Positions 36,050 to 44,282 of a stretch of 64,000 nucleotides of DNA are shown here, piece after piece. The notes beneath the pieces were generated by a model that saw only the letters and a program-made list of their open reading frames with translations, had not been told where the DNA came from and did not search any database. A program made the position numbers and the translations under genes. The first letter of the stretch is position 1. Every line of letters starts with the position of its first letter. This stretch comes from Massilia sp. 9096 (GTDB lineage: Bacteria; Pseudomonadota; Gammaproteobacteria; Burkholderiales; Burkholderiaceae_D). The DNA lies in the NCBI RefSeq assembly GCF_000745265.1, contig NZ_JQNN01000001.1:744001-808000 (forward strand), in the 5' to 3' direction.

Positions 36050-36800
36050 TTTGGGTACTCCACGCTGCCTAGTGTTATCGCAGCTTTGATTCGTAAGTGT
36101 CGTTGTCTTTGTCAGTAGTGTCGTAGTCGTCGTTGTCTTCGTCTTCGCAGGTAGTCTTGTTAGTTGGCGGCGTCAGTTTCGTCAGATTCGTAGCGTTACG
36201 TATTCGGTTTCGTCTTCAGTATCGTCGTGGTCGGAGTTTGAGCGTCGTGATCAGAGTCGGTAGTAGTCTATGCTTGGGCTGTACTTGTACTATAAGTGGT
36301 ACAAGTTAAGTATAGGATGAACTCTTGGAGATAGCAAGCTAGCCAGCGCTAAATACGCGGCAAGAACGCCGGTAACGCTGCTAATGCAACCGGTAAGTCG
36401 GTAAGACTAGTCGCCAACGCAATACTGAACGCGTCGAGGATTCCGACAAAACGTAGTTCCGATAGGGAGGATAAGCGCTTCGTTACGTTTGCAAAGAAGC
36501 GCTATTTCCTACTTCAGCGGTCAGAAGCACGCCTCAGATGCCTTTCAGTAGCCATCCGCACATGCTTATCGCGGGCCGACGCTTTCTTGCGTGCTCATGA
36601 AGTGCTTCGATGGGCTTTGACATGAATGAGGTCTACTGCTTCTGCAGTCGACAAGGCTGGCCTCATCGGCTGCCTTCTGCATCACGAATCGATTGTAGCA
36701 AGTCCGTCACGGCATCTAGCATCGTGGGATGTCACCTCAACTTCATCGTGCAGATCCGCTCAGTCAGATGAACCTTGACAGCCCGACGTTCCGCAGCGAT
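36050..36800. other. AT-richer intergenic region without recognisable genes
   Basis: About 750 bases between yefM and the JmjC gene. From 36085 to 36260 the plus strand is a repetitive G/T-rich tract of GTCGT, TCGTCTTCG and GTCAG words (its complement would read as Asp/Glu/Thr codons). A dyad lies at 36283-36306. The rest shows no start with a ribosome-binding site and no credible frame. The composition contrasts with the high-GC flanks and suggests acquired or decayed DNA. Confidence 0.6.
36283..36306. promoter_or_regulatory. 8-bp perfect dyad ACTTGTAC/GTACAAGT
   Basis: The two arms are separated by TATAAGTG, so a -10-like TATAAG sits inside. The half-sites resemble the TGTACA core of YefM operators, but the dyad is over 230 bases upstream of yefM. 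Operator role is inferred. Confidence 0.35.
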
Positions 36801-37697
36801 TCAAACCCGTATCCCAGCCGCCTCGCCCAGCGCCAGCGGCACCCCGCGCGCCCAGCGGTTCACCGACAGCGAAAATTCCAGCGCATGCACCTGGTGATAC
36901 CAGCCGGCCGGCACGTACAGCATCTCGCCCGGCTGGACGACGACTTCGATCAGCGTCGCCTGGCGCGCCAGCGGATAGCGGTCGAAGTCGGGCGCTTCGG
37001 CGTCGACCGGGGAGCCGAACAGCACCGGATTGGCTTCGCGCACGTACAGGTAGGGCTCATGATGCGGCGGCGCCAGCATGATGCGCTTGCTGCCCCAGAC
37101 CTGGGCGAAGACGTTGTCGTCGTAGTCGCAGTGCAGCGGGGTGATGGTGCCGGCCGGTCCGAGCCAGTAGCGCGGCGGGCCCATGCGCTCGAAATAGCCG
37201 GGCCAGTGGCACAGCGCATTCAGCGGGCGCAATTCCAGGTTGCCGACGTACGGCGGGAGTCCGTCGGCGGGGGCGGCGACCAGGTCGAGATAGTCGCGCA
37301 GCGCCATGTCGCGCATTGCGCGGTCGGGTGCGAACGCGGTGCCGATGTAGTCGCCCACGCGCGCACGCACGGGCGCGTCGCCGCAGCGTTCGCGCATCCC
37401 GGCTACGGTGAGACGGCTCAAGGGCCAGCGCTTGAGCACGCCGGTCATGACAAAAGGCAGTCCCGCGGCGGCGCGTGCGCGGAAGGCCGCGCCATCCGGC
37501 ACGCGCACGCGCCCGACGTCGGACATCGAAGGCAGCGCGCGCGCCGCGTCCTTGATCGCATCGCGCATCGCCGCCATCGAGACCACGCCGCGCACCTGGG
37601 CGTCGCGCGCCTCGCGCACCCCGTTGCGCGCGAGGGCGTCATCGGCCGTCCCGGGGATGGCGGGCAGGGGCGGCAGGCGGTCCAGCGCTGCCGTCAT
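36801..37697 (-). CDS. Cupin-8/JmjC-like Fe(II)/2-oxoglutarate oxygenase
   Basis: A 298-residue protein of the cupin-like (JmjC, FIH-type) group. After a 75-residue N-terminal helical region, AGLPFVMTGVLKRWPLSR marks the start of the cupin fold. The metal site is HCDYDDN (His-X-Asp, about residue 190) with the second His in YVPAGWYHQVHAL near 270, and the 2-oxoglutarate Lys/Thr region in SKRIMLAPP. Such proteins hydroxylate amino-acid side chains or small molecules. Its ATG overlaps the leuA stop (TGATG), so it is translationally coupled with leuA. Confidence 0.88.
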   Translation of the reverse strand: MTAALDRLPPLPAIPGTADDALARNGVREARDAQVRGVVSMAAMRDAIKDAARALPSMSDVGRVRVPDGAAFRARAAAGLPFVMTGVLKRWPLSRLTVAGMRERCGDAPVRARVGDYIGTAFAPDRAMRDMALRDYLDLVAAPADGLPPYVGNLELRPLNALCHWPGYFERMGPPRYWLGPAGTITPLHCDYDDNVFAQVWGSKRIMLAPPHHEPYLYVREANPVLFGSPVDAEAPDFDRYPLARQATLIEVVVQPGEMLYVPAGWYHQVHALEFSLSVNRWARGVPLALGEAAGIRV

Positions 37698-39406
37698 CAG
37701 GCCGCGCGCAGTTTATCGCCATCGAGCGGCGCCTGGCCGGCGTCGCGCGCCATCGCGATCTGGCGGTTCACCGCCGACAGCACGGCCTTGAACGAGGCGG
37801 TGACGATGTTGCTGTCGATCGCCGCGCCGAACAGCGTCGGGCCGTTGCCGAGGCGCAGTTCGACGTAGCAGGCGGCGCGCGCGTCGGCGCCCGAGCTGAT
37901 CGCATGCTCGTGGTAGTCCATCAGGCGGATGTCCAGGCCGAGCGCGGCCACGAACGCGTCGATCGGGCCGTTGCCGGTGCCGTGGCGCGATTCAAGCACG
38001 CGCTCGTGCTGCACGGCGGTGTCGATCTGCACGCGCTGGTCGCTCTCGCTGTTCTCGACCATGCGGTGCGAGACGTAGCGATACGCCGCGTTGTCCTGCT
38101 CGAAGTACTCGCGTGCGAACAGCGCGTGGATGTCGGCGGCGGCCACTTCGCGGCCGGTGGCGTCGGCGTGCTTCTGCACCACGCGCGAGAATTCGATCTG
38201 CAGGCGGCGCGGCAATTCGAGGCCGTATTCCTGCTCGAGCAGGTAAGCCATGCCGCCCTTGCCGGACTGGCTGTTGACGCGGATCACCGCATCGTAGCTG
38301 CGGCCGAGATCCGCCGGGTCGATCGGCAGGTAGGGCACTTCCCAGATCGCATCCGGCTTCTGCTGGGCGAAGCCCTTCTTGATCGCGTCCTGGTGCGAGC
38401 CCGAAAACGCCGTGAACACCAGGTCGCCGACGTAGGGGTGGCGCGGGTGCACCGGGATCTGGTTGCATTCCTCGACCAGCTGGCGCACCGCGTCGATGTC
38501 GGAAAAGTCCAGGCCCGGGTGCACGCCCTGGGTGTAGAGGTTCAGGGCCAGCGTCACCAGGTCGACGTTGCCGGTGCGCTCGCCATTGCCGAACAGGCAG
38601 CCTTCGACGCGGTCGGCGCCGGCCATCACGGCCAGCTCGGCGGCGGCCACGGCGGTGCCGCGGTCATTGTGCGGGTGCACGCTGATGACCAGGCTGTCGC
38701 GGTCGTTCAGGTGGCGGCACATCCACTCGATCTGGTCGGCGTAGACGTTCGGGGTCGCCGCTTCCACCGTCGAGGGCAGGTTGACGATCATGCGGTTGGC
38801 CGGGGTCGGCTGCCACACGGCGCTGACCGCGTCGACGATGCGCTTGGAAAACTCGAGTTCCGTGGTCGAAAACGATTCCGGCGAATACTCCAGGCCCCAC
38901 TGCGTGTCCGGATGCCGGGCCACCAGTTCCTTGATCAACTGGGTGCCCTTGACCGCGATCTGCACGATCTCGTCCTGGTCCATGCCGAACACCACGCGGC
39001 GGAACACCGGCGCCACCGAGTTGTAGACGTGGACGATGGCGCGCCTGGCGCCGATACAGCTTTCCACGGTGCGGCGGATCAGTTCGTCGCGCGCCTGGGT
39101 CAGCACGATGATGGTGACGTCGTCAGGGATGCGCTTTTCCTCGACCAGCATGCGCACGAAATCGAAGTCGGTCTGCGACGCCGACGGGAAGCCGACCTCG
39201 ATCTCCTTGATGCCGATTTTGACCAGCTGTTCGAAGAAGCGCAGCTTTTTGTCCGGGCTCATCGGCTCGATCAGGGCCTGGTTGCCGTCACGCAGGTCGG
39301 TGCTCATCCAGATCGGCGGCTGGGTGATGGTGCGGCTCGGCCATTGACGATTGTCGATCTGGACGGCGGGGAAGGGGCGGTACTTGGCGGCGGGGTTGGT
39401 CAACAT
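37697..39406 (-). CDS. leuA: 2-isopropylmalate synthase
   Basis: First committed step of leucine synthesis: acetyl-CoA plus 2-oxoisovalerate to 2-isopropylmalate. The 569-residue protein is of the long type. TIM-barrel motifs: [20 protein letters not shown] (about 35-54), [12 protein letters not shown], the metal-binding [10 protein letters not shown] and [10 protein letters not shown]. The C-terminal regulatory LeuA dimer domain (about 430-560: [15 protein letters not shown]) should bind leucine for feedback inhibition. AGGAG 6-10 bases upstream fixes the start at 39406; a longer frame to 39457 lacks support. A leucine-rich leader peptide lies 318 bases upstream, pointing to attenuation. Confidence 0.96.
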   Translation of the reverse strand: MLTNPAAKYRPFPAVQIDNRQWPSRTITQPPIWMSTDLRDGNQALIEPMSPDKKLRFFEQLVKIGIKEIEVGFPSASQTDFDFVRMLVEEKRIPDDVTIIVLTQARDELIRRTVESCIGARRAIVHVYNSVAPVFRRVVFGMDQDEIVQIAVKGTQLIKELVARHPDTQWGLEYSPESFSTTELEFSKRIVDAVSAVWQPTPANRMIVNLPSTVEAATPNVYADQIEWMCRHLNDRDSLVISVHPHNDRGTAVAAAELAVMAGADRVEGCLFGNGERTGNVDLVTLALNLYTQGVHPGLDFSDIDAVRQLVEECNQIPVHPRHPYVGDLVFTAFSGSHQDAIKKGFAQQKPDAIWEVPYLPIDPADLGRSYDAVIRVNSQSGKGGMAYLLEQEYGLELPRRLQIEFSRVVQKHADATGREVAAADIHALFAREYFEQDNAAYRYVSHRMVENSESDQRVQIDTAVQHERVLESRHGTGNGPIDAFVAALGLDIRLMDYHEHAISSGADARAACYVELRLGNGPTLFGAAIDSNIVTASFKAVLSAVNRQIAMARDAGQAPLDGDKLRAA

Positions 39407-39723
39407 CGGAAGCTCCTGGACACTGTAAATTCTGCGGATTTGTCGAATGGGGCGCATGGGTCAATCATGCGAACTGCGCGCTGCGCGGTGTGGCGTGGGC
39501 TGCCGGGCGGGCCACGAAACGCTAGGCCCGGCAACCGCTCGGTAGCTGTAGCCGCCAATCCGCGTAACAGCGTGCAGGGTCGCCGGACGACGGCAGGATG
39601 GTTCCGGCGCTGGGTGATGCTTGCGAAAACTGGGTGAACTCTGTGAAGGCTGACATCGGTGCAACTTCCTGGGCTACGAGAATCCGGCTGGCGCCGGGCT
39701 TTGCTGTCGGAACAGCGTCGCGC

Positions 39724-39798
39724 TCAAGCGCGTAGTAGCAGGCTGGCCGATAGGATCGGCAGCGGTAGGATCGTCGACTGAGGCAGTAGGGATAACAT
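39724..39798 (-). CDS. leuL: Leucine-rich leader peptide of leuA
   Basis: A 24-codon reading frame starting MLSLLPQSTILP and ending SLLLRA-stop. Nine of the 24 codons are leucine and six of these are CTA or TTA, codons that are rare in this high-GC genome; three consecutive leucine codons stand near the end. It begins 6 bases after a TAGAGT -10 and lies 317 bases before leuA on the same strand. This is the classic composition of a leucine attenuator leader. No intrinsic terminator with a T tract is obvious after it; a CGCCGGA/TCCGGCG stem (about 39582-39610) and GGGCC/GGCCC stem (about 39510-39532) are candidates for the alternative structures. Confidence 0.72.
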   Translation of the reverse strand: MLSLLPQSTILPLPILSASLLLRA

Positions 39799-39804
39799 TT
39801 CTTC

Positions 39805-39834
39805 ACTCTAAGTGAATTTTGTTTGGCGTGTCAA
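39805..39834 (-). promoter_or_regulatory. Promoter of the leuA leader transcript
   Basis: TTGACA (39829-39834), 18-base spacer, TAGAGT (39805-39810) on the minus strand. Start of transcription would fall at or next to the leader peptide ATG. Confidence 0.65.
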
Positions 39835-39982
39835 GCATTTCCTACTCTGCAGTTTGGCGATCGCCACATCTTGTTTGAGAGCAGGATATTGATCGCCGTC
39901 AAACTGCCGTACGGATCTGGTGGCAGTATTCACTTGCGGTATCACAAGCGCCCCAAGGATGAATATTGACAGAGGAGACCCC

Positions 39983-40213
39983 ATGAGCCAGGACTTGATC
40001 CTTGGTATGCCGATGCCGGTCGCGCTGGCCCTGCTCGGGATGATGCTGATCCTGCTGGCGCTGGCCAGCCTGGTGGCGCTGCGCAAGCTGGCGCCGGCGC
40101 GAATCGCCAGCCACTACAACGAGGCGCCATACAAGATCGAGACGCCGCACGCGCTGCCGCCCGGGCGCCTGGACGTGGTCCCGCACGCCGGCCGCGATCC
40201 GGCCAACCGCTGA
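39983..40213 (+). CDS. Small single-pass membrane protein (hypothetical)
   Basis: A 76-residue protein with one membrane segment (PVALALLGMMLILLALASLV) and a polar tail (IASHYNEAPYKIETPHALPP). GAGGAG 7-12 bases before ATG. It is 18 bases upstream of the DUF1906 gene, so likely the same transcript. Family not recognised. Confidence 0.65.
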   Translation: MSQDLILGMPMPVALALLGMMLILLALASLVALRKLAPARIASHYNEAPYKIETPHALPPGRLDVVPHAGRDPANR

Positions 40214-40231
40214 AACATCCTTGGGGGCGGC

Positions 40232-40876
40232 ATGGCGGTACGCAAAGGCCTGGACACGACGATGGAACTCACGCGACATGCGGCGGCGCTGCGCGAGCAG
40301 GGCTACGAGTTTGCGCTGCGCTACTACAGCACCAACGCGGCCAAGAATTTATCGCTGGGCGAGGCGCGCGCGCTGGCCCAGGCCGGGCTGCAGATCGGCG
40401 TGGTGTGGGAGACCAGGGGCACCTACGCCAACTATTTCACGCGCGACCAGGGCCTGGCCGACGGCGCCATGGCCTTTCGCATGGCGCGCGAGACGATCGG
40501 CCAGCCCTACGGCTCGGCGATTTACTTCGCGGTCGACTACGACCCGACCCAGGCCGACCTCGACGGCGCGATCAGCAATTACTTCACCGGCGTGCATGCG
40601 GCGCTGTACGTCGGGGCCGAGGGCAAGCCGTCCTATCGCGTCGGCGTGTACGGCTCGGGTCTGTGCTGTGCGACGCTCATCGAGCGCGGTATCTGCGCCC
40701 TGTCGTGGCTGTCGCAATCGACCGGCTTTGCCGGCAGCAAGCAGTACGCAGAGCAGCGGCGCTACAGCCTGATCCAGATGCTGCCGGTGCGCATCGCCGG
40801 CCAGGATGGGGTGGTGCTCGATATCGATCCGGATGCGACGCATCCGGAGCATGAGACGGGCTTGTTCGTGGTGTGA
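40232..40876 (+). CDS. DUF1906 (glycoside-hydrolase-like) protein
   Basis: A 214-residue protein of the DUF1906/Rv2525c-like family, a TIM-barrel fold related to GH25 muramidases. Family words: KGLDTTMELTRHAAALREQG, FALRYYSTNAAKNLSLGEAR, GVVWETRGTYANYFTRDQG, AIYFAVDYDPT and GVYGSGLCCATL; the two acidic residues in VDYD would be catalytic if it is a glycosidase. No signal peptide. The upstream small membrane protein may be a partner. Convergent with the selD gene. Confidence 0.85.
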   Translation: MAVRKGLDTTMELTRHAAALREQGYEFALRYYSTNAAKNLSLGEARALAQAGLQIGVVWETRGTYANYFTRDQGLADGAMAFRMARETIGQPYGSAIYFAVDYDPTQADLDGAISNYFTGVHAALYVGAEGKPSYRVGVYGSGLCCATLIERGICALSWLSQSTGFAGSKQYAEQRRYSLIQMLPVRIAGQDGVVLDIDPDATHPEHETGLFVV

Positions 40877-40890
40877 GGTTCAGGCCGCGC

Positions 40891-41943
40891 TCATTCTACG
40901 ATCACGCGCGCCGCGCCGGCTTCCATCCGGCCGATCACCGCGGCTTCGCCGAAGCCCTCGCGCGCGAACAGCGCCAGCACCTCGTCGACGCTGGCCGGGT
41001 CGCACGACACCAGCAGGCCGCCCGAGGTCTGCGGGTCGGTCAGCAGCACGCGCCCGGTGTCGCCCACGCCCGCGCCCAGCTCGACGTCATGGCCGTAGCC
41101 CTCCCAGTTGCGCCCCGAGGCGCCGGTGAAATAGCCGTCGTGCGCCAGCTGGGCCACGCCCGGCAGCAGCGGGATCTTGTCCATCTCGAGCGTTGCCGTG
41201 AGCTGCGCGCCGCGTGCCAGTTCGAGCAGGTGGCCGAGCAGGCCGAAGCCGGTGACGTCGGTCAGCGCGTGCACGCCCGGCATCTCCGACAAGGCCTTGC
41301 CCGGCTTGTTCAGCTTGGTCGTGTTGGCGATCATTGCCGCGTAGCCGTCGGCATCCAGCTTGTCTTTCTTCAGCGCGGCCGACAGCACGCCCACGCCGAG
41401 CGGCTTGCCGAGGACGAGCACGTCGCCCGCGCGCGCGCCGGCGTTGCGCTTGACCTTCGATGGATGCACCAGGCCCATCACGACCAGGCCGTAGATCGGC
41501 TCGACCGAGTCGATCGTGTGGCCGCCGGCGATCGGGATGCCCGCTTCCGCGCAGATCGACGCGCCGCCTTCGGTGATCTTGCCGATGGTCTCCAGCGGCA
41601 GCTTGTTGATCGGCATGCCGACCAGCGCCAGCGCCATGATCGGCGTGCCGCCCATGGCGTAGACGTCGGAGATCGCGTTGGTGGCGGCGATGCGGCCGAA
41701 GTCGTAGGGATCGTCGACGATCGGCATGAAGAAGTCGGTGGTGGCGATCAGCGCCTGCTCGTCGTTGAGCTTGTAGACGGCGGCGTCGTCGGCGGTCTCG
41801 ATGCCGACCATGAGTTCTTTCGGCACCGGGAAGCCGCTCGACTTCTTGAGGATCTCGGACAGCACGCCGGGCGCGATCTTGCAGCCGCAGCCGCCGCCGT
41901 GGGAGAACGAAGTCAGTTTGAGAGGTTGGTCGGGTGTGCTCAT
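40891..41943 (-). CDS. selD: Selenophosphate synthase (SelD/SenC)
   Basis: Makes selenophosphate from selenide and ATP. The 350 residues include the active HGGGCGCK (residues 15-22, Cys19 and Lys22), TTDFFMPIVDDPYDFGRIAA, NAISDVYAMGG, AGGHTI and DVTGFGLLGH, all standard for SelD. The active residue is Cys, not selenocysteine. The gene lies 17 bases downstream of senB and faces away from senA, so here it probably acts as SenC in selenoneine synthesis; it could also serve tRNA or selenoprotein pathways if the partner genes exist elsewhere. Confidence 0.94.
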   Translation of the reverse strand: MSTPDQPLKLTSFSHGGGCGCKIAPGVLSEILKKSSGFPVPKELMVGIETADDAAVYKLNDEQALIATTDFFMPIVDDPYDFGRIAATNAISDVYAMGGTPIMALALVGMPINKLPLETIGKITEGGASICAEAGIPIAGGHTIDSVEPIYGLVVMGLVHPSKVKRNAGARAGDVLVLGKPLGVGVLSAALKKDKLDADGYAAMIANTTKLNKPGKALSEMPGVHALTDVTGFGLLGHLLELARGAQLTATLEMDKIPLLPGVAQLAHDGYFTGASGRNWEGYGHDVELGAGVGDTGRVLLTDPQTSGGLLVSCDPASVDEVLALFAREGFGEAAVIGRMEAGAARVIVE

Positions 41944-41960
41944 GTCAGATCCTATATGGG

Positions 41961-42986
41961 TTACGGCAGATTTCGAGACAGCAGATTATCCACCAAGTCG
42001 AGCAGGCGCGCTTGCTCGGCCTCGGGGGCAAACAGCCGGGCGCGCGCGGCGCATTGGCGCTGCAGGCGGGCGTAAAAGGCGGCCTCGAACACGCTGCGTT
42101 CGATCAGCGCGGCCAGCGCCGCGGCGTCGCCCAGCGCGAAGTAGCCGGCGTAGTCTTCGCCCAGCATGCCGCGGTTGCCGTCGATGCTTGATGCCAGCAC
42201 CGGCACGTCGCAGGTGACGGCCTCGATGATCACGTTGGCGCCGCCTTCCATCCGGGAGGCGATCACCATCGCGTGGCAGCGGCGCAGCAGGCGGCGCGTG
42301 CTCATGTGGGGCAGGGCGCCACGCCAGCGGTAGCGCGGATTGGCGTCCTGCGCGCTGCGGGCGGCGTCGGCCAGCAGGGGATCGAGGGCGGCGCCGACGT
42401 GCAGCAGGCGCACGCCGGGCGCATGCACCAGGGCGGCGGCGCCGATGAAGGTGAGCGGGTCTTTTTCGTCGCGCAGGTGGCCGATCATGGCCACGTCCAG
42501 CGGCACCTCGTCGCGCGCGTGCATGTGCATGTGCGTGTGCGTGTGTGCGTGCGGATGCGCGCGGGCGCGCCGCCTGGTGCGCATCGCCGGCGCCGACTGG
42601 TAGATCACCCGGGCCTTGGCGCGCGCGGCGGCGTCCAGCTGGTCCAGGCCGCGCGGCTGCAGCACGACGATCGCATCGGCCAGCGCCAGCGAGGTGCGCG
42701 CGGTGTCGTCTTCGTGGATGTCGCGGTACAGGTCGGTGCCGGTCAGGACCAGCAGCGCCGGCTTGTGCGGATGCGCGGTCTTGAACGCCGCCAGCGCGGG
42801 GCCGGAGCGGCGCGCGTGCAGGGCGATCAGCAGGTCGGGCGCGCTGTCGCCGCTTCGCCAATCCGAGGAGATCGAGACGCGCCCGTCGCGTGCGAGGTGA
42901 CGGCGCCAGCGGCTGGCGGTCTGCCAGTTGCCGTTGTTCTCGCGGCGCGAGGCCGGGCTGACGATCAGGATGTGGGGACGCGGCAT
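41961..42986 (-). CDS. senB: Glycosyltransferase-like selenosugar synthase (SenB)
   Basis: A 341-residue GT-B-fold protein with HILIVSPASRRENNGNWQTA at the start, LLVLTGTDLYRDI, VIYQSAP and the C-terminal nucleotide-sugar region ASRMEGGANVIIEAVTCDVP. In the described sen pathway this family joins UDP-sugar and selenophosphate to a selenosugar. The position between selD/senC and divergent senA is the main reason for the SenB call. Residues about 137-155 are a His-rich insert (HPHAHTHTHMHMHA) encoded by a GTGTGC microsatellite, which may be variable. The ATG at 42986 gives the normal N-terminus. Confidence 0.82.
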   Translation of the reverse strand: MPRPHILIVSPASRRENNGNWQTASRWRRHLARDGRVSISSDWRSGDSAPDLLIALHARRSGPALAAFKTAHPHKPALLVLTGTDLYRDIHEDDTARTSLALADAIVVLQPRGLDQLDAAARAKARVIYQSAPAMRTRRRARAHPHAHTHTHMHMHARDEVPLDVAMIGHLRDEKDPLTFIGAAALVHAPGVRLLHVGAALDPLLADAARSAQDANPRYRWRGALPHMSTRRLLRRCHAMVIASRMEGGANVIIEAVTCDVPVLASSIDGNRGMLGEDYAGYFALGDAAALAALIERSVFEAAFYARLQRQCAARARLFAPEAEQARLLDLVDNLLSRNLP

Positions 42987-42999
42987 GCGGAGTCGGAGT

Positions 43000-43043
43000 T
43001 GCGAAGTCGAGATGCGAAGTTGAAGATCGATTGGAAGTACAAT
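43000..43043 (+). promoter_or_regulatory. senB/senA divergent promoter with direct repeat
   Basis: The 63-base gap contains two tandem 13-mers TGCGAAGTCGAGA and TGCGAAGTTGAAG (43000-43025, 10 of 13 identical), then TACAAT at 43038-43043, 6 bases before the senA ATG. The repeat is a candidate site for a regulator of both genes. Confidence 0.45.
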
Positions 43044-43049
43044 GAATGC

Positions 43050-44273
43050 ATGAGCCAAGACCTTGCATCCTTCCGCACCGCCGGACCGGACCAGCTGGCG
43101 GCCGCGTTGCAGGATGCGCGGCATTATACGCTGGCCCTGTTCGATTCCCTGGCCGCCGCCGGCTACGACCAGCCGCACAATGTGCCGCGCCTGTCGATCG
43201 TCAACCCACCGCTGTGGGAGCTCGGGCATACCGCCTGGTTCGCCGAGTGGTTCGTGCTGCGCGAGGCCATCAGCAGCCATCCGGCCGGCGCCCAGAAGCC
43301 CGGCCTGCTGGCGCGCGGCGACGACTGGTTCGACTCCAACCTGGTGCCGCACAAGAGCCGCTGGACGCTCGACCTGCCCAGCCCCGGCGCGCTCAAGACC
43401 TATTGCCGCGAGGTCCTCGAGCGCATCCTCGACCGCCTGGCGCGCGCATCTTCCCACGACGCGGCCCTGTACCCCTACCGCCTGGCGCTGGCCCATGAAG
43501 ACATGCACGGCGAAGCCTACCTGTACACGCTGCAGACGCTGGGCGTCCGGCCGCAGCCCGAACTGGCGGTGCTGCTGGCGCAGTCCGCACGCACCGCCGC
43601 GCCCGCGCCGGCGCATGCGCGCGGCGAGGTGGCGTTCGGCGGCGGCGCCTTCATGCGCGGCGGCGACCAGTCGTGCGGCTTCGTGTTCGACAACGAGAAG
43701 AACGGCGCGCGCGTCCGCGTCGCGCCGTTTGCGATCGATGCCGGCCTGGTGACCAATGCCCAGTACCTCGAATTCATGGAAGACGGCGGCTACCAGCGTC
43801 CGGCTTACTGGAGCGAGGCGGGCCGCAACTGGCTGATGGGGCAGGAGCGGTCGTCGCCACGCTACTGGCACCGCGAAGGCGGTGACTGGCGTCACACCCG
43901 TTTCGGCCGCGAGCTGGCGCTGGCGATGGATGAGCCGGTGCGCCACGTCACGCTGTTCGAGGCGCAAGCCTGGTGCGCCTGGGCCGGCCGCCGCCTGCCC
44001 CTGGAGGCGGAGTGGGAATTCGCCGCCACCTCGAGCCAGCCGGGCTTTGGTTGGGGCCAGCTGTGGGAGTGGACCGCATCGCGTTTCGAACCGTATCCCG
44101 GCTTCGCGCCGGACCGCTACCTCGAATATTCGCAGCCCTGGTTCGGCAGCCGCCAGACGCTGCGCGGCGCCTCGTTCGCGACGCCGGCGCGCCTGCGCTC
44201 GCCGCAGTTCCGCAATTTCTTCACACCGGAGCGTGACGATATCTACGCGGGATTCCGCAGCTGCGCGCTGTAG
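43050..44273 (+). CDS. senA: Selenoneine synthase SenA (EgtB homologue)
   Basis: A 407-residue non-haem iron enzyme of the EgtB superfamily, which in the described pathway joins hercynine and a selenosugar. Iron ligands: His60 in ELGHTAWF, His149 and His153 in AHEDMHGEA. The C-terminal FGE-like domain has MRGGDQSCGFVFDNEKNGAR, PLEAEWEFAATSSQ, QLWEWTASRFEPYPGFAPDR and a terminal DIYAGFRSCAL. It differs clearly from the EgtB at 32.8 kb (HEDMH versus HEQQH) and is divergent from senB-senC, which supports SenA over a second EgtB. Needs EgtD (31.8 kb) for hercynine. Confidence 0.85.
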   Translation: MSQDLASFRTAGPDQLAAALQDARHYTLALFDSLAAAGYDQPHNVPRLSIVNPPLWELGHTAWFAEWFVLREAISSHPAGAQKPGLLARGDDWFDSNLVPHKSRWTLDLPSPGALKTYCREVLERILDRLARASSHDAALYPYRLALAHEDMHGEAYLYTLQTLGVRPQPELAVLLAQSARTAAPAPAHARGEVAFGGGAFMRGGDQSCGFVFDNEKNGARVRVAPFAIDAGLVTNAQYLEFMEDGGYQRPAYWSEAGRNWLMGQERSSPRYWHREGGDWRHTRFGRELALAMDEPVRHVTLFEAQAWCAWAGRRLPLEAEWEFAATSSQPGFGWGQLWEWTASRFEPYPGFAPDRYLEYSQPWFGSRQTLRGASFATPARLRSPQFRNFFTPERDDIYAGFRSCAL

Positions 44274-44282
44274 TCGTGCCCG

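Noticed and set aside
36085..36260. Acidic Asp/Glu/Thr-rich frame on the minus strand in the G/T-rich tract
   Set aside because: No start codon or ribosome-binding site, and a stop lies a few codons upstream; treated as low-complexity DNA.
39522..39806. 95-codon minus-strand frame upstream of leuA
   Set aside because: It overlaps the leucine-rich leader in another frame. Part of it (from an ATG at 39656 with AGGAAG upstream) could be a second short leader frame, but composition does not support a protein gene.
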